From the NCBI GenBank assembly GCA_030762895.1, contig CM061067.1, forward strand, positions 49,439,667-49,503,666: 64,000 nucleotides of DNA, in the 5' to 3' direction. Positions 44,581-54,998 of this stretch are shown piece after piece. How positions within the stretch are numbered: position 1 is the first letter of the stretch; every line of letters begins with the position of its first letter. The translations under genes and the position numbers were made by a program. The notes under the pieces were generated by a model, which made no database searches, was not told where the DNA came from, and worked only from the letters and a program-made list of their open reading frames with translations. Origin of the DNA: Sophora flavescens. Lineage: Eukaryota; Streptophyta; Magnoliopsida; Fabales; Fabaceae.

Positions 44581-46343
44581 TTTTAGTTTCTGTCATTTTT
44601 ATATATATAAAAAAAAGCATGATTCGCCACGCGAATCCACTGTGGCCACGCGAGATAGAAGCCCTGAATCTCAGAGGCTTGCTCACGTTTCTGTCTCGCG
44701 TCGCGAGGTATACTTTCGCCTCGTGATTCTGGGCATCATCATCTGTTGGAATTCCAGATTCGCCTCGCGAGATACTACTCGCCTCGCTATTCTGGAAAGT
44801 GTGAAAACAATTTTTCCAGATTCGCCTCGCGAGTTATCTCTCGCCTCGCGAATCTGCACTTAAGGTTTTAATTTGTAGGAGTTCTTCCAGGATGCTATGC
44901 AACAAAAGGGAGCCCGTGAGACCGATTGGATGAGGAGGCAACCATGGAAACCTGATCAGGGAGCACCCTCTCCTTTCCTCACTTTTGTTTTTGTTTTTGT
45001 TTGTGTTTTTTGTTTTTGTTTGTCACTCTTGAATAATTTGAGAAGATCAAGAGTTTGTGTATGAATGTTGTGTCGGCAAGCTTGTTGGATTTTAATTAAA
45101 TTGAGCATAGATTGATTGCATGAATTATTTTGACCATCGATGATTTCCCCCTAGGTTCTGAAATTAGAAAAGTTGATCCCCATGTGAAAAATTGAAAACT
45201 GAACTTTGTGAATTTTATTGTGATTACTTGATTTATGATAAGTTTGGGGTGAGGGGGTGCACACACTAGGAATTGTATCTCGGTCAAACAATTTGCAAAA
45301 AATGTCCAGGTGAGGATTTGAGCCTCCAACTTTGTTTTTGATTGTGTGAATCACTTTTAAGTTGCACTTTCCCGAATTTGCTTGAATCTCTTCATGGTTT
45401 GCATGTCTACGTGTTGCATCAAATGATTTAGGCAATTTTATTTGAAATAACTACTTGGCCTAAAAAGAACCATCCCGAGTGCATGTTCCCTAGTTAGCCC
45501 AGTTGAGCCTAATTAGCCTATTGTTTCTTGATGACCCTATATTATAAGCCAAAATCTGAAAAACCATGTTAACCCAATCTTAGGATTAGGAGAGCATGGA
45601 AGCGTAGCAAGAGAAGGGTTGTGAGGAACTAAGTTTGGGGTGGCTACAAGGTGATATGTCATTTTGGGTTAGAAAAAGAAAAATAAAGGTTTAAACCCAA
45701 GGCAATAAAAAAACAAAATTTGCCAAAAGAAAAGGGGCAAAACAAAAAAAAATAACAAGGAAAAGACTGTAGTCACCAGAGGCAAAAAGAAAAATGAAAA
45801 AAGGAATTTGAGTGGAATATGTGTCAAATACTCATGCTCTCTTAGTTCCTAGGGACTTAAGCCTAGTATCCTTGAATATCCTACCCTTAGCCAGGCCCCA
45901 TTACAACTTTAAAAGACCTTCTGATGTTGCATACATGTTTTCGTGGGAACTATTTTTGAGATAAAAATCAAGTTCATGGGAAGTGCTCTTGGAATGTGAA
46001 GTTGAGTGAAAAGTTGATAGCCTAGACACAATTGAGCGAATGAGCGAAATTTTACATACCCTTGTGAGGAAGGCAATTGTTTGAAATTGGTGATCTTCCT
46101 TTTGTGTGTAACTTTGATCCTCAACTTAGATTAATACTTTCATGAATGATAAGTTCTCAACTGTTTAAAGTAAATGAATGTGGGGATTACATCGATGCAA
46201 GGGGGGAAATCATTGGAGAAAAACTGTTTTGATTGCATGAAATTTGTGCGAAATCGATTGAATCCCTTAAGCTTGCCAAGTCTTGAGTCCTTTTTGAGTT
46301 TTAGCTTGCTTGGGGACAAGAAAGGTTTAAGTTTGGGGTGTTT
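44581..46343 (+). other. noncoding 3' region of element A
   Basis: 44625-44860 holds a second array of CG palindromes (TCGCGTCGCGA, TCGCCTCGCGA and variants). 45025-45054 is a conserved hairpin. The rest to 46320 is AT-rich without gene, ending in AGGTTTAAGTTTGGGGTGTT (46323-46342), the polypurine tract beside the 3' LTR. No RT or integrase trace was found. Confidence 0.75.
45025..45054 (+). other. conserved hairpin, element A copy
   Basis: Perfect eight-pair stem ACTCTTGA/TCAAGAGT with a 14-base loop (ATAATTTGAGAAGA). Element B carries the same loop and stem at 53259-53288, but the outermost pair is C-G instead of A-T. Confidence 0.8.
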
Positions 46344-47760
46344 TGATAAGCCTCTGGCTTATCTAGTTTTATAACTAGATAGACTGTGGTTTCTGTGCTA
46401 ATCATTCGAGTTCAATCTCGTTTTCGCCCAAATTTTGCCTTGTTTTGTTCCTAAGTTAGACTTTGACTCATTCTAGGCAATTTTTTTAGTTTTTAGTCTA
46501 TTATGAGTAGAATTATGCTTTTTGTTCTTTTTTTATTGTTTCAGGTTAGAAGTGAAGCTCCAAGAGTCAAGGAAGCACTTCGAGTCAAGAAAACAGTGGA
46601 AATTTCCATTCTGGAGATACTCGCCCCGCGAGTGGATGCTCGGCTCGCGAGCCTGAAGATCAGCAAAATAGCAACTGTCATCAATTCTGGCTCGCCACGC
46701 GAGAGGCTTCTCGCCTCGCGAGAGCCTGAAGACCCTGGAAGACAGAGACCATCATGGCCTAGCCGTGATGAAGGTCACGGATGTGACAGATTAAGGTTTG
46801 AAGACTTGCCCCACGAACACACTCTCGTCTCGCGAGAATCCAATTTGAAAGCGCGCCAAAACTAATGTTCGCCTCGCGAAAGATTGTTCGCCCCGCGAGC
46901 GGGCGAGAACCAGAATCCCTATTTATAGGCTGTTCCAGATCAGAAGAGGAAGATCTGAATCCTAGTAGTTTTTCCACTGTATAGAGTAGTTTTAGGCCGA
47001 ATCCTTGTTTCTGGAGCTGCGTCTCCTCTTTTCTTTTTCTTATTTTACCATGGTGGTTATGTCCGATTGTTTGTCTATGAGCATGAGGAACTAATCCCCT
47101 CGTCTGAGGGAACAATGAAGCCACCCATGGCAGTGTAGATTCGATGTGATGTATGTCTTTCTCCCTTTTTCTCAATTAATGTTTTCCAATTATGATTTGA
47201 TTGTGTTGATCATATGCATGCATGATTGACTTGTTAACGTTGATGAGGCTTAGTCAGCGATTCGTGTTTAGAACTTGAATTGGGATCATCGATCGAATAT
47301 TGCACGAGAGTGAGTAGGAGATCGGTGCAACCTTATAGGGAACAAGAATTAACAGAGTTTGATGATTAGGATTATGAGACCTAGTAAGTAATTAATCCAA
47401 AATTCGAATACGTCCTAATGAGCACGACAGTGGATTTAGGAGAATTTGGGGTTCCCGGTTGACATTGTAATTGAACTTAGGGAGGAATTCATCATCACTT
47501 AGGTATACATGATTGGGTAGGTGGATTTGTGACCTTAGACATTTTAATTCCTGATTTTTTGTTAATTAGCTTTATTTGATTTGTTATTTGAATTGCAATC
47601 TTAATCTCTCTCTCAACCACTTTCCTCGCTTGACCAACGTATCTAATTTCCCGCGAATTAGTGAATTGGTAGCCCAATCCTTGTGTTCGACCTCGGTAAA
47701 TTCTTACCGTGTTTATTTTATTACTTGCGACGACCCGGTACACTTGACGGTGACTCAACA
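46344..47760 (+). repeat. 3' LTR of Athila-like element A
   Basis: 1,417 bp; the same start (TGATAAGCCTCTGG) and end (GACTCAACA) as the 5' LTR with only scattered substitutions. Several fall in the palindromes (e.g. CTCGCCCCGCGAG here versus CTCGCCCCCCGAG in the 5' LTR). Confidence 0.92.
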
Positions 47761-49139
47761 TTCAGCTCTTTCTAATCAAACAGATACTTTAAACTCTTGT
47801 GATTACTGAGCATATTAAACTTAGCTCCACAGAGATTGTGTCGCCATATCTTCAACGCAAACATTAAGGCTTCTAACTCCAGATCATGGGTCAGATAATT
47901 TCTTTCATGAACCCTCAATTGTCGGGACAACTCTTCCCTCTTGCATCAACACACAACCCAATCCTTGATATGACACGTCACAGTACATGTCAAACTGTCC
48001 TAATAGATCTGGCAATATCATCACTGGAGATGTAGTCAACTTCTCCTTTAGCTTCTGAAAGCTCTCCTCACACTTTTCCGTTCAGACAAACGATGTGCCC
48101 TTTCTCATTAACTGCGTCATAGGTAACGTAATCTTCGAGAAACCCTCGATAAACCTCCTGTAATACCCGGCTAATCCTAGGAAACTCCCCACCTCACTCA
48201 TTGACTTAGGCCTCTCCCACTTAATCACAGCCTCTACCTTAACTGGATCAACATATATCCCTTCCTTGTTGATTACATGCCCTAGAAACTGTACTTCCTC
48301 TAACCAAAATTCACACTTGGATAGCTTAGTATACAACTGCCTATCTCTCAACACCTGTAACACCACTCTCATATGTTCCTCGTGTTCTTCCCTGCTACGA
48401 GAATATATAAGAATATCATCTATAAACACCACAATAAACTTGTCGAGGAACGGTTTAAAGATCTTGTTCATGTAATCCATGGTGGCTGGAGCATTAGTTA
48501 CACCAAAAGGCATAACTAGGTACTCGTAGTGTCCAAACCTTGTCCTGAAAGCGGTCTTAGGTATATCATCCTTCTTCACCTAATCTGATGGTATCCTGAT
48601 CTTAAACCTATCTTGGAAAACATCGAAGCTCCCTTAAACTGATCCATCAGATCATCTATCCTTGGCAACGGATATTTGTTCTTGATTGTAACCTTATTCA
48701 ACTACCTGTAATCCGTACACAACCTAGAACTTCTGTCCTTTTTCTTGACAAACAACACCGGTGCTCCCCTAGGCGAAACACTCGGTCTGATGAAGTCCTT
48801 CTTCATCATGGCATCCAACTGTTTCTTCAACTCTGCCAACTCCGCTGGTGATATCCGATAAGGAGATACTGATATAGGTCCGATCCCTGGTACGAGGTCT
48901 ATAGCGAACTCCACCTCCCTCTCTGGTGGCAAAACTGGAACATCGGGAGGGAAAACCTCAGGAAACTCTCTCACAATAGGCAGAGAATCTATACTCGGAG
49001 TCTCCTTAGCTTCCAAGGAGAAAAGCATCACATACTGCTGAGATTCGTCACACCTCAAAGTTGTTCCTTCATTAGCAAATACTATGCTAGAAGCCTCAAG
49101 AAAAGATAAGGTCTTTTGGGCACAGTCTAACACTACATG
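47761..49139 (-). pseudogene. chromovirus reverse transcriptase and start of RNase H
   Basis: From 49139: DCAQKTL, a spacer, FPPDVPVLPPEREVEFAIDL, then the RT fingers (PYRISPAELAELKKQLD; FVKKKDRSSRLCTDYR to 48702). A damaged stretch (48701-48580) follows, with the QLNKVTIKNKYPLPRID region in shifted frames. The palm is open 48579-48082 with MPFGVTNAP and the catalytic FIDDILIYS (usual Y/F-x-D-D), then FLGLAGYYRRFIEGFSK. RNase H sequence (48080-47761) is broken by stops. The reading continues at 41871 across element A. Confidence 0.88.
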
Positions 49140-49144
49140 GTTAG

Positions 49145-50726
49145 TGATGAGTGTGATTCCACCTCATCTTTGTCCATCATTTTGCATGCATTTTCATGTA
49201 GTTTAGGCATATTTTTATTAGATTTTAGGTTAATTTTCCTTTGGAACGGGTAAGGCGGTTTTCGTGTGTTGTTTTGCAGATATCAAGGGTAAATTGCTCA
49301 AGATCAACCATGATGAAGTTTGGATGAAGATGGAGCTTTAAAACTGAAGAAAATGAGCCAAACAGAGCCCATCACGCCATGATCGAGCAAAATCAAAAAG
49401 AAGAAAGGTCAAGTCGAGTCCATCACGGCCGGCCGTGATAGCCATCACGGCCGTGACCCAAAACCACCACAAGTCGGAGCACATCACGGCCCAGCCGTGA
49501 AATTCATCACGGCCATGAAAGGAAGGCTCGCGTCGCGAAAGCAAAGATCTCGCGTCGCGAGAAATTGAATTTTCCAGATTTGCAGAGGCAGAGACCGTCA
49601 CGGCCTGGCCGTGATGGCCATCACGGCCGTGACGCGCATTACTTGGACCTGAAGAAACCGAAATAGATCAGATTTTGAGTTGGTTTGGGACTCTAACTTC
49701 CCCATTTCTATAAATATGGACCAAGGCATCAGAAACAAAAAAGGATCAACACATTAGGGGCTACTACTCTAGGCATAGATTTAGGATCTCTTCTCCTCTT
49801 CTCCTCTCTTCTCTTTTCTGATTTTCACTATGTTGTCAACCCAGCTTGTCATCTCCATGGCAAGACTGGAGTAGTAGCTTAGTTTCTAGGGATTAGGGCT
49901 CTGCCCAAGGTTTGTAAATAATGTTAATTTGATGTAAAATCTTTGTTAATTACGAATTATTTTAGATCTGATTTCTAGTGTGTTTATCACTCATAAATTT
50001 AGGCAACCGTTTATTTACGTGACATAGACGTTCTAAGGAGGAACCTAGCGGTGAACTTAGGATTTCTAGGGTGTTTCACACGTAAAGCCCGGCAGCCACT
50101 GGTTTGTGAGATGTGAATGATCCAAGGAGGAACCTAGCGGTGAACTTAGGTTGTTTGCATGACCGAGACATTCCAAGGAGGAACCTAGCGGTGAACTTGG
50201 GTGTCGGACCTATAGAATTCAGACTTGGGACTGAAATCACGAGAGTTAGAAGCCGTCCCTCGAGGAGCAACGAGTTGTCACGGAACGCAAAGGGTCCAAT
50301 CTGGGATCGACTACCACGAGAGTAGGGGTCGGGTCAATTGGGCACGGCTTTTGTAACCCGAGAGGGAGCTTAAGCTATCAGAGGATAAACTCGCCTTCAA
50401 GGCAATTTCGGTAATCAACAAAGGTAAATCTGTTAGCAACATAAACAGCCTCAAAGGTAACCCAAATCCCTAGGAATCCGTTTTAGATCTGAAAAACCCC
50501 ATAAATAATTGTTTTCTGTTTTAATTGTTCTCTGCTCATCTATCTTTCAATTCAAAAACCAATTTCAAAACCCTCTCTAAAAAGTCCAGAACTTAATCGA
50601 TTCGAAATTCATTGTGATTCGGGAACACAGTCTCTGTGGGTTCGATATCTTTTATTACTTGACGGCAGTCCGGTACACTTGCCGGATTCGCACGAGCGTC
50701 GTCGCACGTCGACTGACGCGACATCA
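49145..50726 (+). repeat. 5' LTR of Athila-like element B
   Basis: TGATGAGTGTGATTCC...GACGCGACATCA. Contains CG palindromes (ATCACGGCCGTGA, TCGCGTCGCGA; 49370-49640), a TATA box at 49709-49716 (TATAAATA), and three copies of AAGGAGGAACCTAGCGGTGA at 50035, 50124 and 50175. It lacks about 50 bases of the palindrome array found in the 3' LTR. Confidence 0.92.
49709..49716 (+). promoter_or_regulatory. TATA box of element B LTR
   Basis: TATAAATA just after the CG palindrome array; the same box is at 55610-55617 in the 3' LTR. Confidence 0.65.
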
Positions 50727-50732
50727 AGTTTT

Positions 50733-50750
50733 TGGCGCCGTTGCTGGGGA
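50733..50750 (+). other. primer-binding site of element B
   Basis: TGGCGCCGTTGCTGGGGA, six bases after the LTR, one base different from the site in element A (T for C). Confidence 0.82.
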
Positions 50751-50882
50751 CTGTGCCATTTCGAATTTCAATTCAAATTTTGAATTGATTTTTCTGGACC
50801 TTTTCTTTTTGTTTGATTTTTATTTCTGAAATATAAAAAAAAAAAAATTTCCTTCTATTGTATCCATCTCTCTTTGAGTTAT

Positions 50883-52254
50883 ATGCAAAGATCTCTAAGT
50901 CTTGGGAGCCTTAGTGAGATTGATCCGGTGATCGAGAGGACCTTCCACCGACGTAGAAGACTACAAAGAGAGGAAGAAAGGTTGAGTCCCGTTCCACTCA
51001 TGGCGAATCAACCGGATACAAAACCTTTGAAGGACTACGCAGCCCCAAATGCGAGAGGCTTGCGAACTGGGATTGCAAGGCCAGAGATTGAGGCGGAGAA
51101 CTACACCATACCGCCTATGCTAATCAACATGATTAGGCAACATCAATTCGGAGGATTGCCTTCGGAGGACCCGACCGATCACATAGAGACATTTTTAGAG
51201 TTCACCGACGCAATCCGGATTCATGGAGCCTCAGTCGATGTTGTGCGTTTGAGACTGTTCCCCTCATCTCTCACTGGAAAGGCGAAGGCCTGGCTTAAGC
51301 AAATCCCCGCTAACACTTTGACCACTGGGACCAATTGGAGCAGGCGTTCTTGGAGAAATTCTTCCCTCCATCCAAGACGGCCTACATAAGAACCTGCATC
51401 ACCGGCTTCTTCCAAAAAGACGGAGAATCATTATCGAAGCTTGGGATCGTTACAAGGGACTGCTGGAGTCGTGCCCACATCACGGACTCGAGAGGTGGTT
51501 AATAGTGCACACCTTCTATAACGGATTGGACTACTCTTCGAAGGTGTCACTAGATTCTGCAGCCGGTGGAGCGTTTATGAATAGGCCTCTCACTGAGGCA
51601 TTCAACATCATCGAGAATGTCGCCACCAACTACCACCAATGGGGATCCGAAAGAGGTAATAACCCGAACAAGATTTCGGGGGGTAAGTTTGAAGTAAGTA
51701 GCATTGATCTGATTATGTCCAAATTTGACTCACTAAATAAAAGATTAGATAAGATTGAAAGAGCTAATGTGAGTGCAATAGGTGCTATTAACCTTGTTTG
51801 TGAGATTTGTGGAATGCAGGGACATGACATGATGGGATGCCCACATGGATCCGGCGCTTCGGGTGAGCAAGTGAACTCTTGTAACAACTACTATGATACG
51901 AACCCGAAGCTGCCCAACTATGCTCCCCCAAATCCCTACAACCAAAGAAGGAACAACCCTTACCTCTCCTACGGCAACTACAGCAACACACTTAATCATG
52001 AGTTCCAAGAGGGTCAAGGTAATAAGAGAGCAGCACCGGGGTATCCTCAAGTTCAAAAATCTAAGCTCGAGTCTCTCATGGAAAACTTTGTTGCCACTCA
52101 AGCTCAGCAGAATGAGGCAATAAAGGAGCTAGCATCTAAGGTAGACCACTTAGCCACTCATAGCAAGATGCTAGAAACCCAGATTGCCCAACAAGCCGGC
52201 ACGTACTCGAGACCCAAGGATACATTCCCGGGCAACCGAAGCAAATCCCAATGA
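50883..52254 (+). pseudogene. Athila-like gag of element B
   Basis: ATG at 50883. The capsid-like part contains DYAAPNARG, SEDPTDHIETFLEF and LRLFPSSLTGKAKAWL (to about 51300). One base is missing near 51326, where the following frame reads LEQAFLEKFFP; a second is missing near 51440 (frame resuming WDRYKGLLESCP). The last frame (to 52254) includes the FYNGLD motif, a proper zinc knuckle CEICGMQGHDMMGC (about 51802-51843), a proline/asparagine-rich linker and a coiled-coil-like ETQIAQQA. A further frame change near 52240 leads toward the protease. Confidence 0.87.
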
Positions 52255-52259
52255 GCATT

Positions 52260-53195
52260 GCAATGTCATACACTTGAGGGATGATAAGCTTGGGGTGGGG
52301 GTAGCTGAAATGGACGTGGAACCGGGAGGAGGACACAAGCGAAAAAGAAGAGCCAGAAATCAAATATGTCCCTCCACCACCGTACCAACCCCGATACCTT
52401 TCCCACGAGAGGTTGGTCAGGAAAAAGCAAGTAGATGTAGAGACTAAAATGCCTACTAAACTGAAAGACCCAGGTAGTTTCTCCATCGCTTGCTCGATTG
52501 AACAAGTGCAAATAGACCAAGCCTTATGTGACTTAGGGGCTAGCACGAGCTTGATGTCCCTCACTATCATGGAAAGGTTGGAAAGCAAAGAGTTGAGACC
52601 GTTCAAATTCTCCTTACAATTTGCGGACGGCTCAACTAGGACTCCTCTAGGCATACTAGAGAATGTCCCTGTGAAGGTAGGGAAATTCTTCATCCCTACC
52701 GACTTCCTGGTATTGGATATGAAAGGGAATTCTAAATTCCCCATCATTTTAGGAAGGCCATTCTTGGCAACCGCTGGAGCATTAATAGACGTAAGGAATG
52801 GCAAACTCTCTCTAAATGTAGAGGAAGGTAGGGTAAATTTTCAGTTGACTAACTCTGATAACAACCTTCCTTTTGAGAGCCATGTGTGCAGAATTGATGT
52901 AACGTCTCCAGCGGTAGAGAAAGAACTTAGCATGGAAGCAACCCCAAAGATATGCATGGTTGGAGATGCACCCAGTGGTGAGGTTGGAATTGCTGTCCAT
53001 GCAGAAACAATACTTCCGCCGGGAGGAAGGAAGGCTAGGAAGCTCCGAAAGAAAAGAGCAAAGCGGAAGCGTTACTGGCCGTATGAGCAGAAACGGCTAT
53101 TTGAAGGAGCTCCATGGAAAAGAAGTGTTCCTGCACTTCTACGCCCACCACCCCCTGGCTGGATCAAGGAAGTTTGGTCAAGCTTAAGACCATAA
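52260..53195 (+). pseudogene. Athila-like aspartic protease of element B
   Basis: A linker in changing frames (HLRDDKLGVGVAEMDVEPGG; then VPPPPYQPR) leads to a frame open 52413-53195. The protease core reads QALCDLGASTSLMS (active-site D-L-G-A-S, about 52519-52560) and IILGRPFLATAGALID (about 52747-52790). The C-terminal basic tail (RKARKLRKKRAKRKR) ends in PPPPGWIKEVW, stop TAA 53193-53195. RT would normally follow but is absent. The protease would process Gag. Confidence 0.85.
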
Positions 53196-53205
53196 ATAAG
53201 CGCTT

Positions 53206-53223
53206 CTTGGGAGGCAACCCAAG
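53206..53223 (+). other. hairpin CTTGGG-AGGCAA-CCCAAG, element B
   Basis: Six-pair stem, 11 bases after the protease stop. Counterpart of 44549-44564 in element A. Confidence 0.75.
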
Positions 53224-53258
53224 TTTTCTTTCCCTTTTTCCTTTTGTTTTTGCATTCA

Positions 53259-53288
53259 CCTCTTGAATAATTTGAGAAGATCAAGAGG
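53259..53288 (+). other. conserved hairpin, element B copy
   Basis: Perfect eight-pair stem CCTCTTGA/TCAAGAGG, same 14-base loop as 45025-45054 in element A. Confidence 0.8.
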
Positions 53289-54998
53289 CAAAAATATCAT
53301 TAATAGGTTTGTCTAGTGTTTTCAGGGTGAGAAAGAGAAGAAGAGCATAAAAAAGGATAAAGTCAGAGGCCATCACGCCCTGGCCGTGACAGTGGTCACG
53401 GCCGTGATGAACTAAACAAGAGCACCAGAAAGGATCGCGGCCTAGCCGTGAAAACCATCACGGGCGTGATGAGTAGGATGCAAAAGCCAGAGAGCATCAC
53501 GGCCTAGCCGTGATGTAGATCACGGCCGTGACAGGGCAACTCCTGAGGACCAGAAACGATCACGGCCTAGCCGTGATGAGCCTCACGGCCGTGATAAAAT
53601 TTCTACCCAAATTTTGACTGGAATGTGAAGCCAACACCCGCTACCGACTCGGTAAGTTGTTCCAATTTTTCTCCTCTCTCCGACTTGATTATTTACATTG
53701 GAGACAATGTAAGTAATCAAGCTTGGGGTAGGGGTATTTATTTTTGCATTTGCATTGTTGCATTCATATTGCATTCACATAGGCATAGATTGGTATGATC
53801 ACATTCTCTAGATTTCCCCTCACTTAGAACATGCATCCGATTGTGAGAACTTGGAGCCAAATGAATTGAGATAGTGAATTTTGAACCCAATTTTTCATTA
53901 TTCTTGTGATAAGGCTAAAAATAAAAATTCTTGAGATAGTCATTTGATAGTTGATAATTAGCATGTGGTTCATTAGACTTGTGTACCTCACTGATTTTTG
54001 AACTACTAAATGTAAGATTTTGAGCCAAAAGGGGTATTCACTAAATCTACCCCATTTCTTGTGCAAGAGTGATTTAATTCCTCATGGACTGTATTTTCTA
54101 GAACTTGACTTGAAACCATTTCAAAACTTAAAAATTTCTGAAAACATTTTTGGAAATGATTGAGGCACTAGGTATTTTTCTGGCCTCCCGAGCTTTGAAT
54201 GATAAATGCTACCCCTTAGTTGCCCAATTTTGAGCCTAAAGAAAAAAATACTTTTCTTGGTACCATGAATTAATTTGATAAATAATGCTTGGTATGGCAC
54301 CTTTTAAAGTATTACAAAAAGGGTAATTGGTAGTTGGAAAAAGAATGGGATGAAAATATTTCTCTTGAGCTATAAATCTCCCCTTCTCCAAACAAATAAA
54401 AATGAAATAAACAGAAAAAAAAAATGGAGAAGGGGATGACAAAGAAAGTGAGAAATGAAAAGAAAAAGAAAAAAAGAAAAAAATATAATAGAAGGAAGAA
54501 AGGTGGAAAAAGTAAATCAAAGCCCCCAAAAGGTATTTTAGAAGGTGTCATACTTTGTAATGTTTGATAATCTATCTAGCCTTCTTGAAAATTCCCTTTC
54601 TTTGATTTTCCCACCTAACAATAAATCCCATGGCCACATTACAACCAAAGGAAAAGACCTCTTGATTCTTAAGTGTTTTCTTAAATAAAGTAGAGATTTG
54701 GTTAATAGTCAAGCCTATGGTAAAATACTTTACTTGAGGAAATGGAGTGAATTGTCATAAACCCTAAAACACTTGAGTGAGGTGAGATGAGTGCCCAAAT
54801 CAGTGAGGACATGAACTTGAAGAACCTAAGCTTCTAATTGGACTAGAACTTGATTATCTCTAGAGTGCTTATTAAAAATGCCTATTACTTGGATTAGCTT
54901 CTAGGGTTCTTGGTTCACTATCCATGCTTTGAATGATTTATATCTTATGGTTCGAGTAATTGCTTGAGGACAAGCAAAGTTTTAAGCTTGGGGTGATT

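Larger units (their letters stand above)
41872..47760 (+). mobile_element. non-autonomous Athila-like element A with perfect TSD
   Basis: 5' LTR 41872-43289, primer site 43296-43313, gag-derived ORF 43426-44580, noncoding 3' region, 3' LTR 46344-47760. TTCAG flanks both ends (41867-41871, 47761-47765). LTRs are 1,418 and 1,417 bp and nearly identical, so the insertion is recent compared with its host. No protease, RT or integrase is present. Gag signature (CEAITTRSGRVL) and a tRNA-Asp-type primer site place it in the Athila group. It would depend on enzymes from a full-length relative. Confidence 0.9.
53196..54998 (+). other. noncoding 3' region of element B
   Basis: Hairpin at 53206-53223, conserved hairpin at 53259-53288, then an array of ATCACGGCCTAGCCGTGAT and ATCACGGCCGTGA palindromes (about 53370-53600). 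The remaining 1.4 kb is AT-rich without gene. It ends in CAAAGTTTTAAGCTTGGGGT (54975-54994), the polypurine region before the 3' LTR. Confidence 0.75.

Noticed and set aside
50076..50325. Short frames on both strands, repeated at 55977-56226
   Set aside because: Identical only because they lie in the two LTRs of element B; they reflect the AAGGAGGAACCTAGCGG direct repeats.
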